DNA of 64,000 nucleotides from Auanema rhodensis (Eukaryota; Nematoda; Chromadorea; Rhabditida; Rhabditidae): NCBI GenBank assembly GCA_964057225.1, contig CAXKVF010000074.1, positions 434,001 through 498,000 of the forward strand, in the 5' to 3' direction. Made by a program: the position numbers and the translations under genes. The notes beneath the pieces are model-generated. The model was not told the origin of the DNA. It did not search any database and worked only from the letters and a program-made list of their open reading frames with translations. Of this stretch, positions 25,700 to 39,779 are shown piece by piece. Within the stretch, counting starts at the first letter, position 1. Every line of letters starts with the position of its first letter.

Positions 25700-26931
25700 T
25701 ACGTGAACTTTAATTTATGCTAATTAAATGTACACGTGATGTGCACTTGGTATGTAACTCGCTTCACGTGAAAGATAAAGAGATGCGGTTTTCAAAATTA
25801 GATTCTCCATGTCCATATTAGTCTAAAAACAAATTTTTATTGATATTGGTGCATGGTAACCATGACTTTGAAATTTACGTGAACTTTAATTTATGCTAAT
25901 TAAATGTACACGTGATGTGCACTTGGTATGTAACTCGCTTCACGTGAAAGATGAAGAGATGCGGTTTTCAAAATTAGATTCCCCATGTCCATATTAGTCT
26001 AAAAACAAATTTTTATTGATATTGGTGCATGGTAACCATGACTTTGAAATTTACGTGAACTTTAATTTATGCTAATTAAATGTACACGTGATGTGCACTT
26101 GGTATGTAACTCGCTTCACGTGAAAGATAAAGAGATGCGGTTTTCAAAATTAGATTCCCCATGTCCATATTAGTCTAAAAACAAATTTTTATTGATATTG
26201 GTGCATGGTAACCATGACTTTGAAATTTACGTGAACTTTAATTTATGCTAATTAAATGTACACGTGATGTGCACTTGGTATGTAACTCGCTTCACGTGAA
26301 AGATAAAGAGATGCGGTTTTCAAAATTAGATTGCCCATGTCCATATTAGTCTGAAAACAAATTTTAATTGATATTGGTTCATGGTAACCATGATTTTGAA
26401 ATTTACGTGAACTTTAATTTATGCTAATTAAATGTACACGTGATGTGCACTTGGTATGTAACTCGCTTCACGTGAAAGATAAAGAGATGCGGTTTTCAAA
26501 ATTAGATTCCCCATGTCCATATTAGTCTAAAAACAAATTTTTATTGATATTGGTGCATGGTAACCATGACTTTGAAATTTACGTGAACTTTAATTTATGC
26601 TAATTAAATGTACACGTGATGTGCACTTGGTATGTAACTCGCTTCACGTGAAAGATAAAGAGATGCGGTTTTCAAAATTAGATTGCCCATGTCCATATTA
26701 GTCTAAAAACAAACTTTAATTAATATTGGTTCATGGTAACCATGACTTTGAAATTTACGTGAACTTTAATTTATGCTAATTAAATGTACACGTGATGTGC
26801 ACTTGGTATGTAACTCGCTTCACGTGAAAGATGAAGAGATGCGGTTTTCAAAATTAGATTCCCCATGTCCATATTAGTCTAAAAACAAATTTTTATTGAT
26901 ATTGGTGCATGGTAACCATGACTTTGAAATT
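25700..26931 (+). repeat. 7 monomers resembling the end of the 21/28-monomer HORs
   Basis: Monomers 147-149 (C107T; A78G; g) repeat the order at 13028 and 17076; the CTCCATG marker is 8624 bp (49 x 176) from that at 17181. Monomers 150-153 then carry several rare changes (CTGAAAAC at about 26351, TGATTTTG at about 26391, AAACTTTAATTAAT at about 26710). Confidence 0.75.
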
Positions 26932-27920
26932 TACGTGAACTTTAATTTATGCTAATTAAATGTACGCGTGATGTGCACTCGGTATGTAACTCGCTTCACG
27001 TGAAAGATAAAGAGATGCGGTTTTCAAAATTAGATTCCTCATGTCCATATTAGTCTAAAAACAAATTTTTATTGATATTGGTGCATGGTAACCATGACTT
27101 TGAAATTTACGTGAACTTTAATTTATGCTAATTAAATGTACACGTGATGTGCACTTGGTATGTAACTCGCTTCACGTGAAAGATAAAGAGATGCGGTTTT
27201 CAAAATTAGATTCCCCATGTCCATATTAGTCTAAAAACAAATTTTTATTGATATTGGTTCATGGTAACCATGACTTTGAAATTTACGTGAACTTTAATTT
27301 ATGCTAATTAAATGTACACGTGATGTGCACTTGGTATGTAACTCGCTTCACGTGAAAGATAAAGAGATGCGGTTTTCAAAATTAGATTCCCCATGTCCAT
27401 ATTAGTCTAAAAACAAATTTTTATTGATATTGGTGCATGGTAACCATGACTTTGAAATTTACGTGAACTTTAATTTATGCTAATTAAATGTACACGTGAT
27501 GTGCTCTTGGTATGTAACTCGCTTCACGTGAAAGATAAAGAGATGCGGTTTTCAAAATTAGATTCCCCATGTCCATATTAGTCTAAAAACAAATTTTTAT
27601 TGATATTGGTGCATGGTAACCATGACTTTGAAATTTACGTGAACTTTAATTTATGCTAATTAAATGTACACGTGATGTGCACTTGGTATGTAACTCGCTT
27701 CACGTGAAAGATAAAGAGATGCGGTTTTCAAAATTAGATTCCCCATGTCCATATTAGTCTAAAAACAAATTTTTATTGATATTGGTTCATGGTAACCATG
27801 ACTTTGAAATTTACGTGAACTTTAATTTATGCTAATTAAATGTACACGTGATGTGCACTTGGTATGTAACTCGCTTCACGTGAAAGTTAAAGAGATGCGG
27901 TTTTCAAAATTAGATTACCC
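26932..27920 (+). repeat. 989-bp segment repeated at the window end
   Basis: Monomers 154-159 (partly) match 63012-64000 with no difference that I can see, 36,080 bp (205 x 176) apart. The first monomer has the rare pair GTACGCGTG and CACTCGG plus CCTC, found together only in these two places. The preceding monomers differ, so the left boundary of the match is near 26932; the right end is cut by the window. The shared order is ccT g; t; g; L g; t; J-A. Confidence 0.88.
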
Positions 27921-28691
27921 ATGTCCATATTAGTCTAAAAACAAATTTTTATTGATATTGGTTCATGGTAACCATGACTTTGAAATTTACGTGAACTTTA
28001 ATTTATGCTAATTAAATGTACACGTGATGTGCACTTGGTATGTAACTCGCTTCACGTGAAAGATAAAGAGATGCGGTTTTCAAAATTAGATCCCCCATGT
28101 CCATATTAGTCTAAATACTAATTTTTATTGATATTGGTGCATGGTAACCATGACTTTGAAATTTACGTGAACTTTAATTTATGCTAATTAAATGTACACG
28201 TGATGTGCACTTGGTATGTAACTCGCTTCACGTGAAAGATAAAGAGATGCGGTTTTCAAAATTAGATTCCCCATGTCCATATTAGTCTAAAAACAAATTT
28301 TTATTGATATTGGTGCATGGTAACCATGACTTTGAAATTTACGTGAACTTTAATTTATGCTAATTAAATGTACACGTGATGTGCACTTGGTATGTAACTC
28401 GCTTCACGTGAAAGATAAAGAGATGCGGTTTTCAAAATTAGATTCCCCATGTCCATATTAGTCTAAAAACAAATTTTTATTGATATTGGTGCATGGTAAC
28501 CATGACTTTGAAATTTACGTGAACTTTAATTTATGCTAATTAAATGTACACGTGATGTGCACTTGGTATGTAACTCGCTTCACGTGAAAGATAAAGAGAT
28601 GCGGTTTTCAAAATTAGATTCCCCATGTCCATATTAGTCTAAAAACAAATTTTTATTGATATTGGTGCATGGTAACCATGACTTTGAAATT
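27921..28691 (+). repeat. Monomers 159 (end) to 163, ordinary types
   Basis: A CC monomer at 27988 followed by three g monomers of consensus type. The J-A then CC order is the same as in several other places (for example 20948-21299 and 24468-24819), so this is a shared sub-motif, not a private block. Confidence 0.7.
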
Positions 28692-29219
28692 TACGTGAAC
28701 TTTAATTTATGCTAATTAAATGTACACGTGATGTGCACTTGGTATGTAACTTGCTTCACGTGAAAGATAAAGAGATGCGGTTTTCAAAATTAGATTGCCC
28801 ATGTCCATATTAGTCTAAAAACAAATTTTAATTGATATTGGTTCATGGTAACCATGACTTTGAAATTTACGTGAACTTTAATTTATGCTAATTAAATGTA
28901 CACGTGATGTGCTCTTGGTATGTAACTCGCTTCACGTGAAAGATAAAGAGATGCGGTTTTCAAAATTAGATCCCCCATGTCCATATTAGTCTAAATACTA
29001 ATTTTTATTGATATTGCTTCATGGTAACCATGACTTTGAAATTTACGTGAACTTTAATTTATGCTAATTAAATGTACACGTGATGTGCACTTGGTATGTA
29101 ACTCGCTTCACGTGAAAGATGAAGAGATGCGGTTTTCAAAATTAGATTCCCCATGTCCTTATTAGTCTAAAAACAAATTTTTATTGATATTGGTGCATGG
29201 TAACCATGACTTTGAAATT
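28692..29219 (+). repeat. 3-monomer unit, copy 1 (528 bp)
   Basis: Monomers 164-166: Gc with AACTTGC and T139A; L-CC with GCTTCAT; A78G with TCCTTATT. The L and CC changes together in one monomer are seen only here and in the next copy. Confidence 0.85.
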
Positions 29220-29747
29220 TACGTGAACTTTAATTTATGCTAATTAAATGTACACGTGATGTGCACTTGGTATGTAACTTGCTTCACGTGAAAGATAAAG
29301 AGATGCGGTTTTCAAAATTAGATTGCCCATGTCCATATTAGTCTAAAAACAAATTTTAATTGATATTGGTTCATGGTAACCATGACTTTGAAATTTACGT
29401 GAACTTTAATTTATGCTAATTAAATGTACACGTGATGTGCTCTTGGTATGTAACTCGCTTCACGTGAAAGATAAAGAGATGCGGTTTTCAAAATTAGATC
29501 CCCCATGTCCATATTAGTCTAAATACTAATTTTTATTGATATTGCTTCATGGTAACCATGACTTTGAAATTTACGTGAACTTTAATTCATGCTAATTAAA
29601 TGTACACGTGATGTGCACTTGGTATGTAACTCGCTTCACGTGAAAGATGAAGAGATGCGGTTTTCAAAATTAGATTCCCCATGTCCTTATTAGTCTAAAA
29701 ACAAATTTTTATTGATATTGGTGCATGGTAACCATGACTTTGAAATT
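29220..29747 (+). repeat. 3-monomer unit, copy 2 (528 bp)
   Basis: Monomers 167-169 repeat 28692-29219 with all three rare markers. The one difference I saw is TTCATGC for TTTATGC at about 29588. This is a recent tandem duplication of three monomers. Confidence 0.85.
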
Positions 29748-30275
29748 TACGTGAACTTTAATTTATGCTAATTAAATGTACACGTGATGTGCACTTGGTA
29801 TGTAACTCGCTTCACGTGAAAGATAAAGAGATGCGGTTTTCAAAATTAGATTCCCCATGTCCATATTAGTCTAAAAACAAATTTTTATTGATATTGGTGC
29901 ATGGTAACCATGACTTTGAAATTTACGTGAACTTTAATTTATGCTAATTAAATGTACACGTGATGTGCACTTGGTATGTAACTCGCTTCACGTGAAAGAT
30001 AAAGAGATGCGGTTTTCAAAATTAGATTGCCCATGTCCATATTAGTCTAAAAACAAATTTTAATTGATATTGGTTCATGGTAACCATGACTTTGAAATTT
30101 ACGTGAACTTTAATTTATGCTAATTAAATGTACACGTGATGTGCACTTGGTATGTAACTCGCTTCACGTGAAAGATAAAGAGATGCGGTTTTCAAAATTA
30201 GATTGCCCATGCCCATATTAGTCTAAAAACAAATTTTTATTGATATTGGTGCATGGTAACCATGACTTTGAAATT
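29748..30275 (+). repeat. Three monomers leading into the 5280-bp repeat
   Basis: Monomers 170-172: g; Gc with T139A; Gc with ATGCCCATAT. The last two recur at 34676-35027, which is 27 monomers later, not 30, so three monomers were gained or lost before the downstream copy. Confidence 0.75.
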
Positions 30276-33200
30276 TACGTGAACTTTAATTTATGCTAAT
30301 TAAATGTACACGTGATGTGCACTTGGTATGTAACTCGCTTCACGTGAAAGATAAAGAGATACGGTTTTCAAAATTAGATTCCCCATGTCCATATTAGTCT
30401 AAAAACAAATTTTTATTGATATTGGTGCATGGTAACCGTGACTTTGAAATTTACGTGAACTTTAATTTATGCTAATTAAATGTACACGTGATGTGCACTT
30501 GGTATGTAACTCGCTTCACGTGAAAGATAAAGAGATGCGGTTTTCAAAATTAGATTGCCCATGTCCATATTAGTCTAAAAACAAATTTTAATTGATATTG
30601 GTTCATGGTAACCATGACTTTGAAATTTACGTGAACATTAATTTATGCTAATTAAATGTACACGTGATGTGCACTTGGTATGTAACTCGCTTCACGTGAA
30701 AGATAAAGAGATGCGGTTTTCAAAATTAGATTCCCCATGTCCATATTAGTCTAAAAACAAATTTTTATTGATATTGGTGCATGGTAACCATGACTTTGAA
30801 ATTTACGTGAACTTTAATTTATGCTAATTAAATGTACACGTGATGTGCACTTGGTATGTAACTCGCTTCACGTGAAAGATAAAGAGATGCGGTTTTCAAA
30901 ATTAGATTCCCCATGTCCATATTAGTCTAAAAACGAATTTTTATTGATATTGGTGCATGGTAACCACGACTTTGAAATTTACGTGAACTTTAATTTATGC
31001 TAATTAAATGTACACGTGATGTGCACTTGGTATGTAACTCGCTTCACGTGAAAGATAAAGAGATGCGGTTTTCAAAATTAGATTCCCCATGTCCATATTA
31101 GTCTAAAAACAAATTTTTATTGATATTGGTTCATGGTAACCATGACTTTGAAATTTACGTGAACTTTAATTTATGCTAATTAAATGTACACGTGATGTGC
31201 ACTTGGTATGTAACTCGCTTCACGTGAAAGATAAAGAGATGCGGTTTTCAAAATTAGATTCCCCATGTCCATATTAGTCTAAAAACAAATTTTTATTGAT
31301 ATTGGTGCATGGTAACCATGACTTTGAAATTTACGTGAACTTTAATTTATGCTAATTAAATGTACACGTGATGTGCACTTGGTATGTAACTCGCTTCACG
31401 TGAAAGATGAAGAGATGCGGTTTTCAAAATTAGATTCCCCATGTCCATATTAGTCTAAAAACAAATTTTTATTGATATTGGTGCATGGTAACCATGACTT
31501 TGAAATTTACGTGAACTTTAATTTATGCTAATTAAATGTACACGTGATGTGCACTTGGTATGTAACTCGCTTCACGTGAAAGATAAAGAGATGCGGTTTT
31601 CAAAATTAGATCCCCCATGTCCATATTAGTCTAAAAACAAATTTTTATTGATATTGGTTCATGGTAACCATGACTTTGAAATTTACGTGAACTTTAATTT
31701 ATGCTAATTAAATGTACACGTGATGTGCACTTGGTATGTAACTCGCTTCACGTGAAAGATAAAGAGATGCGGTTTTCAAAATTAGATTCCCCATGTCCAT
31801 ATTAGTCTAAAAACGAATTTTTATTGATATTGGTGCATGGTAACCACGACTTTGAAATTTACGTGAACTTTAATTTATGCTAATTAAATGTACACGTGAT
31901 GTGCACTTGGTATGTAACTCGCTTCACGTGAAAGATAAAGAGATGCGGTTTTCAAAATTAGATTCCCCATGTCCATATTAGTCTAAAAACAAATTTTTAT
32001 TGATATTGGTTCATGGTAACCATGACTTTGAAATTTACGTGAACTTTAATTTATGCTAATTAAATGTACACGTGATGTGCACTTGGTATGTAACTCGCTT
32101 CACGTGAAAGATAAAGAGATGCGGTTTTCAAAGTTAGATTCCCCATGTCCATATTAGTCTAAAAACAAATTTTTATTGATATTGGTTCATGGTAACCATG
32201 ACTTTGAAATTTACGTGAACTTTAATTTATGCTAATTAAATGTACACGTGATGTGCACTTGGTATGTAACTCGCTTCACGTGAAAGATAAAGAGATGCGG
32301 TTTTCAAAATTAGATTCCCCATGTCCATATTAGTCTAAAAACAAATTTTTATTGATATTGGTGCATGGTAACCATGACTTTGAAATTTACGTGAACTTTA
32401 ATTTATGCTAATTAAATGTACACGTGATGTGCACTTGGTATGTAACTCGCTTCACGTGAAAGATAAAGAGATGCGGTTTTCAAAATTAGATTCCCCATGT
32501 CCATATTAGTCTAAAAACAAATTTTTATTGATATTGGTGCATGGTAACCATGACTTTGAAATTTACGTGAACTTTAATTTATGCTAATTAAATGTACACG
32601 TGATGTGCACTTGGTATGTAACTCGCTTCACGTGAAAGATAAAGAGATGCGGTTTTCAAAATTAGATTCCCCATGTCCATATTAGTCTAAAAACAAATTT
32701 TTATTGATATTGGTGCATGGTAACCATGACTTTGAAATTTACGTGAACTTTAATTTATGCTAATTAAATGTACACGTGATGTGCACTTGGTATGTAACTC
32801 GCTTCACGTGAAAGATAAAGAGATGCGGTTTTCAAAATTAGATTCCCCATGTCCATATTAGTCTAAAAACAAATTTTTATTGATATTGGTTCATGGTAAC
32901 CATGACTTTGAAATTTACGTAAACTTTAATTTATGCTAATTAAATGTACACGTGATGTGCACTTGGTATGTAACTCGCTTCACGTGAAAGATAAAGAGAT
33001 GCGGTTTTCAAAATTAGATTCCCCATGTCCATATTAGTCTAAAAACAAATTTTTATTGATATTGGTGCATGGTAACCATGACTTTGAAATTTACGTGAAC
33101 TTTAATTTATGCTAATTAAATGTACACGTGATGTGCACTTGGTATGTAACTCGCTTCACGTGAAAGATAAAGAGATGCGGTTTTCAAAATTAGATCCCCC

Positions 33201-33971
33201 ATGTCCATATTAGTCTAAAAACAAATTTTTATTGATATTGGTGCATGGTAACCATGACTTTGAAATTTACGTGAACTTTAATTTATGCTAATTAAATGTA
33301 CACGTGATGTGCACTTGGTATGTAACTCGCTTCACGTGAAAGATAAAGAGATGCGGTTTTCAAAATTAGATTCCCCATGTCGATATTAGTCTAAAAACAA
33401 ATTTTTATTGATATTGGTTCATGGTAACCATGACTTTGAAATTTACGTGAACTTTAATTTATGCTAATTAAATGTACACGTGATGTGCACTTGGTATGTA
33501 ACTCGCTTCACGTGAAAGATAAAGAGATGCGGTTTTCAAAATTAGATTCCCCATGTCCATATTAGTCTAAAAACAAATTTTTATTGATATTGGTGCCTGG
33601 TAACCATGACTTTGAAATTTACGTGAACTTTAATTTATGCTAATTAAATGTACACGTGATGTGCACTTGGTATGTAACTCGCTTCACGTAAAAGATAAAG
33701 AGATGCGGTTTTCAAAATTAGATTCCCCATGTCCATATTAGTCTAAAAACAAATTTTTATTGATATTGGTGCATGGTAACCATGACTTTGAATTTTACGT
33801 GAACTTTAATTTATGCTAATTAAATGTACACGTGATGTGCACTTGGTATGTAACTCGCTTCAAGTGAAAGATAAAGAGATGCGGTTTTCAAGATTAGATT
33901 CCCCATGTCCATATTAGTCTAAAAACAAATTTTTATTGATATTGCTTCATGGTAACCATGACTTTGAAATT
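30276..33971 (+). repeat. 21-monomer block, copy 1 (3696 bp)
   Basis: Monomers 173-193. Every rare marker has a partner exactly 5280 bp (30 x 176) downstream: GATACGG, ACCGTG, GAACATTA, AACGAATT with ACCACG (twice), AAAGTTAG, TGTCGATATT, GTGCCTGG, CACGTAAAAG and CAAGTGAAAG. Inside it, the AACGAATT/ACCACG monomer occurs twice 880 bp (5 monomers) apart, so an older internal duplication preceded the block duplication. Confidence 0.9.
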
Positions 33972-35555
33972 TACGTGAACTTTAATTTATGCTAATTAAA
34001 TGTACACGTGATGTGCACTTGGTATGTAACTCACTTCACGTAAAAGATAAAGAGATGCGGTTTTCAAAATTAGATTCCCCATGTCCATATTAGTCTAAAA
34101 ACAAATTTTAATTGATATTGGTTCATGGTAACCATGACTTTGAAATTTACGTGAACTTTAATTTATGCTAATTAAATGTACACGTGATGTGCACTTGGTA
34201 TGTAACTCGCTTCACGTGAAAGATAAAGAGATGCGGTTTTCAAAGTTAGATTCCCCATGTCCATATTAGTCTAAAAACAAATTTTTATTGATATTGGTGC
34301 ATGGTAACCATGACTTTGAAATTTACGTGAACTTTAATTTATGCTAATTAAATGTACACGTGATGTGCACTTGGTATGTAACTCGCTTCACGTGAAAGAT
34401 GAAGAGATGCGGTTTTCAAAATTAGATTCCCCATGTCCATATTAGTCTAAAAACAAATTTTTATTGATATTGGTGCATGGTAACCATGACTTTGAAATTT
34501 ACGTGAACTTTAATTTATGCTAATTAAATGTACACGTGATGTGCACTTGGTATGTAACTCGCTTCACGTGAAAGATAAAGAGATGCGGTTTTCAAAATTA
34601 GATTCCCCATGTCCATATTAGTCTAAAAACAAATTTTTATTGATATTGGTGCATGGTAACCATGACTTTGAAATTTACGTGAACTTTAATTTATGCTAAT
34701 TAAATGTACACGTGATGTGCACTTGGTATGTAACTCGCTTCACGTGAAAGATAAAGAGATGCGGTTTTCAAAATTAGATTGCCCATGTCCATATTAGTCT
34801 AAAAACAAATTTTAATTGATATTGGTTCATGGTAACCATGACTTTGAAATTTACGTGAACTTTAATTTATGCTAATTAAATGTACACGTGATGTGCACTT
34901 GGTATGTAACTCGCTTCACGTGAAAGATAAAGAGATGCGGTTTTCAAAATTAGATTGCCCATGCCCATATTAGTCTAAAAACAAATTTTTATTGATATTG
35001 GTGCATGGTAACCATGACTTTGAAATTTACGTGAACTTTAATTTATGCTAATTAAATGTACACGTGATGTGCACTTGGTATGTAACTCGCTTCACGTAAA
35101 AGATAAAGAGATGCGGTTTTCAAAATTAGATTGCCCATGTCCATATTAGTCTGAAAACAAATTTTTATTGATATTGGTGCATGGTAACCATGACTTTGAA
35201 ATTTACGTGAACTTTAATTTATGCTAATTAAATGTACACGTGATGTGCACTCGGTATGTAACTCGCTTCACGTGAAAGATAAAGAGATGCGGTTTTCAAA
35301 ATTAGATTCCTCATGTCCATATTAGTCTAAAAACAAATTTTTATTGATATTGGTGCATGGTAACCATGACTTTGAAATTTACGTGAACTTTAATTTATGC
35401 TAATTAAATGTACACGTGATGTGCACTTGGTATGTAACTCGCTTCACGTGAAAGATAAAGAGATGCGGTTTTCAAAATTAGATTGCCCATGTCCATATTA
35501 GTCTAAAAACAAATTTTTATTGATATTGGTTCATGGTAACCATGACTTTGAAATT
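33972..35555 (+). repeat. Nine monomers between the two 21-monomer blocks
   Basis: Monomers 194-202. They include AACTCAC with CACGTAAAAG at 33972, an A78G monomer, the Gc / Gc-ATGCCC pair matching 29924-30275, CTGAAAAC at about 35151 and CACTCGG with CCTC at 35204. The last shares two of the three markers of the monomer at 26932. Confidence 0.75.
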
Positions 35556-38500
35556 TACGTGAACTTTAATTTATGCTAATTAAATGTACACGTGATGTGC
35601 ACTTGGTATGTAACTCGCTTCACGTGAAAGATAAAGAGATACGGTTTTCAAAATTAGATTCCCCATGTCCATATTAGTCTAAAAACAAATTTTTATTGAT
35701 ATTGGTGCATGGTAACCGTGACTTTGAAATTTACGTGAACTTTAATTTATGCTAATTAAATGTACACGTGATGTGCACTTGGTATGTAACTCGCTTCACG
35801 TGAAAGATAAAGAGATGCGGTTTTCAAAATTAGATTGCCCATGTCCATATTAGTCTAAAAACAAATTTTAATTGATATTGGTTCATGGTAACCATGACTT
35901 TGAAATTTACGTGAACATTAATTTATGCTAATTAAATGTACACGTGATGTGCACTTGGTATGTAACTCGCTTCACGTGAAAGATAAAGAGATGCGGTTTT
36001 CAAAATTAGATTCCCCATGTCCATATTAGTCTAAAAACAAATTTTTATTGATATTGGTGCATGGTAACCATGACTTTGAAATTTACGTGAACTTTAATTT
36101 ATGCTAATTAAATGTACACGTGATGTGCACTTGGTATGTAACTCGCTTCACGTGAAAGATAAAGAGATGCGGTTTTCAAAATTAGATTCCCCATGTCCAT
36201 ATTAGTCTAAAAACGAATTTTTATTGATATTGGTGCATGGTAACCACGACTTTGAAATTTACGTGAACTTTAATTTATGCTAATTAAATGTACACGTGAT
36301 GTGCACTTGGTATGTAACTCGCTTCACGTGAAAGATAAAGAGATGCGGTTTTCAAAATTAGATTCCCCATGTCCATATTAGTCTAAAAACAAATTTTTAT
36401 TGATATTGGTTCATGGTAACCATGACTTTGAAATTTACGTGAACTTTAATTTATGCTAATTAAATGTACACGTGATGTGCACTTGGTATGTAACTCGCTT
36501 CACGTGAAAGATAAAGAGATGCGGTTTTCAAAATTAGATTCCCCATGTCCATATTAGTCTAAAAACAAATTTTTATTGATATTGGTGCATGGTAACCATG
36601 ACTTTGAAATTTACGTGAACTTTAATTTATGCTAATTAAATGTACACGTGATGTGCACTTGGTATGTAACTCGCTTCACGTGAAAGATGAAGAGATGCGG
36701 TTTTCAAAATTAGATTCCCCATGTCCATATTAGTCTAAAAACAAATTTTTATTGATATTGGTGCATGGTAACCATGACTTTGAAATTTACGTGAACTTTA
36801 ATTTATGCTAATTAAATGTACACGTGATGTGCACTTGGTATGTAACTCGCTTCACGTGAAAGATAAAGAGATGCGGTTTTCAAAATTAGATCCCCCATGT
36901 CCATATTAGTCTAAAAACAAATTTTTATTGATATTGGTTCATGGTAACCATGACTTTGAAATTTACGTGAACTTTAATTTATGCTAATTAAATGTACACG
37001 TGATGTGCACTTGGTATGTAACTCGCTTCACGTGAAAGATAAAGAGATGCGGTTTTCAAAATTAGATTCCCCATGTCCATATTAGTCTAAAAACGAATTT
37101 TTATTGATATTGGTGCATGGTAACCACGACTTTGAAATTTACGTGAACTTTAATTTATGCTAATTAAATGTACACGTGATGTGCACTTGGTATGTAACTC
37201 GCTTCACAAGAAAGATAAAGAGATGCGGTTTTCAAAATTAGATTCCCCATGTCCATATTAGTCTAAAAACAAATTTTTATTGATATTGGTTCATGGTAAC
37301 CATGACTTTGAAATTTACGTGAACTTTAATTTATGCTAATTAAATGTACACGTGATGTGCACTTGGTATGTAACTCGCTTCACGTGAAAGATAAAGAGAT
37401 GCGGTTTTCAAAGTTAGATTCCCCATGTCCATATTAGTCTAAAAACAAATTTTTATTGATATTGGTTCATGGTAACCATGACTTTGAAATTTACGTGAAC
37501 TTTAATTTATGCTAATTAAATGTACACGTGATGTGCACTTGGTATGTAACTCGCTTCACGTGAAAGATAAAGAGATGCGGTTTTCAAAATTAGATTCCCC
37601 ATGTCCATATTAGTCTAAAAACAAATTTTTATTGATATTGGTGCATGGTAACCATGACTTTGAAATTTACGTGAACTTTAATTTATGCTAATTAAATGTA
37701 CACGTGATGTGCACTTGGTATGTAACTCGCTTCACGTGAAAGATAAAGAGATGCGGTTTTCAAAATTAGATTCCCCATGTCCATATTAGGCTAAAAACAA
37801 ATTTTTATTGATATTGGTGCATGGTAACCATGACTTTGAAATTTACGTGAACTTTAATTTATGCTAATTAAATGTACACGTGATGTGCACTTGGTATGTA
37901 ACTCGCTTCACGTGAAAGATAAAGAGATGCGGTTTTCAAAATTAGATTCCCCATGTCCATATTAGTCTAAAAACAAATTTTTATTGATATTGGTGCATGG
38001 TAACCATGACTTTGAAATTTACGTGAACTTTAATTTATGCTAATTAAATGTACACGTGATGTGCACTTGGTATGTAACTCGCTTCACGTGAAAGATAAAG
38101 AGATGCGGTTTTCAAAATTAGATTCCCCATGTCCATATTAGTCTAAAAACAAATTTTTATTGATATTGGTTCATGGTAACCATGACTTTGAAATTTACGT
38201 GAACTTTAATTTATGCTAATTAAATGTACACGTGATGTGCACTTGGTATGTAACTCGCTTCACGTGAAAGATAAAGAGATGCGGTTTTCAAAATTAGATT
38301 CCCCATGTCCATATTAGTCTAAAAACAAATTTTTATTGATATTGGTGCATGGTAACCATGACTTTGAAATTTACGTGAACTTTAATTTATGCTAATTAAA
38401 TGTACACGTGATGTGCACTTGGTATGTAACTCGCTTCACTTGAAAGATAAAGAGATGCGGTTTTCAAAATTAGATCCCCCATGTCCATATTAGTCTAAAA

Positions 38501-39251
38501 ACAAATTTTTATTGATATTGGTGCATGGTAACCATGACTTTGAAATTTACGTGAACTTTAATTTATGCTAATTAAATGTACACGTGATGTGCACTTGGTA
38601 TGTAACTCGCTTCACGTGAAAGATAAAGAGATGCGGTTTTCAAAATTAGATTCCCCATGTCGATATTAGTCTAAAAACAAATTTTTATTGATATTGGTTC
38701 ATGGTAACCATGACTTTGAAATTTACGTGAACTTTAATTTATGCTAATTAAATGTACACGTGATGTGCACTTGGTATGTAACTCGCTTCACGTGAAAGAT
38801 AAAGAGATGCGGTTTTCAAAATTAGATTCCCCATGTCCATATTAGTCTAAAAACAAATTTTTATTGATATTGGTGCCTGGTAACCATGACTTTGAAATTT
38901 ACGTGAACTTTAATTTATGCTAATTAAATGTACACGTGATGTGCACTTGGTATGTAACTCGCTTCACGTAAAAGATAAAGAGATGCGGTTTCCAAAATTA
39001 GATTCCCCATGTCCATATTAGTCTAAAAACAAATTTTTATTGATATTGGTGCATGGTAACCATGACTTTGAATTTTACGTGAACTTTAATTTATGCTAAT
39101 TAAATGTACACGTGATGTGCACTTGGTATGTAACTCGCTTCAAGTGAAAGATAAAGAGATGCGGTTTTCAAGATTAGATTCCCCATGTCCATATTAGTCT
39201 AAAAACAAATTTTTATTGATATTGCTTCATGGTAACCATGACTTTGAAATT
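35556..39251 (+). repeat. 21-monomer block, copy 2 (3696 bp)
   Basis: Monomers 203-223 repeat 30276-33971. I noticed a handful of differences: CACAAG for CACGTG at about 37206, TTAGGCT for TTAGTCT at about 37787, ACGTGAAC for ACGTAAAC at about 38199, CACTTG for CACGTG at about 38437 and GGTTTCC for GGTTTTC at about 38989. The match continues into the next monomer (AACTCAC with CACGTAAAAG) and then ends. Confidence 0.9.
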
Positions 39252-39779
39252 TACGTGAACTTTAATTTATGCTAATTAAATGTACACGTGATGTGCACTT
39301 GGTATGTAACTCACTTCACGTAAAAGATAAAGAGATGCGGTTTTCAAAATTAGATTCCCCATGTCCATATTGGTCTAAAAACAAATTTTTATTGATATTG
39401 GTGCATGGTAACCATGACTTTGAATTTTACGTGAACTTTAATTTATGCTAATTAAATGTACACGTGATGTGCACTTGGTATGTAACTCGCTTCACGTGAA
39501 AGATAAAGAGATGCGGTTTTCAAAATTAGATTCCCCATGTCCATATTAGTCTAAAAACAAATTTTTATTGATATTGGTTCATGGTAACCATGACTTTGAA
39601 ATTTACGTGAACTTTAATTTATGCTAATTAAATGTACACGTGATGTGCACTTGGTATGTAACTCGCTTCACGTGAAAGATAAAGAGATGCGGTTTTCAAA
39701 ATTAGATTCCCCATGTCCATATTAGTCTAAAAACAAATTTTTATTGATATTGGTTCATGGTAACCATGACTTTGAAATT
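39252..39779 (+). repeat. Three monomers joining two HOR regimes
   Basis: Monomers 224-226. The first begins like monomer 194 (AACTCAC, CACGTAAAAG) but its second half differs (no T139A, g, F), so the HOR boundary falls inside it. It also has TATTGGTCT for TATTAGTCT at about 39369, a change that opens a stop codon and creates the only long chance reading frame in the window (39269-39451). I do not regard that frame as a gene. Confidence 0.75.

Noticed and set aside
39269-39451. A 60-codon open reading frame starting with ATG
   Set aside because: It exists only because one A-to-G change at about 39371 turns the TAG present in the other monomers into TGG, and it ends one monomer later. The other monomers carry the same start region but stop after about 37 codons. 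The frame shifts by two with each 176-bp unit. There is no promoter, homology or codon signal.
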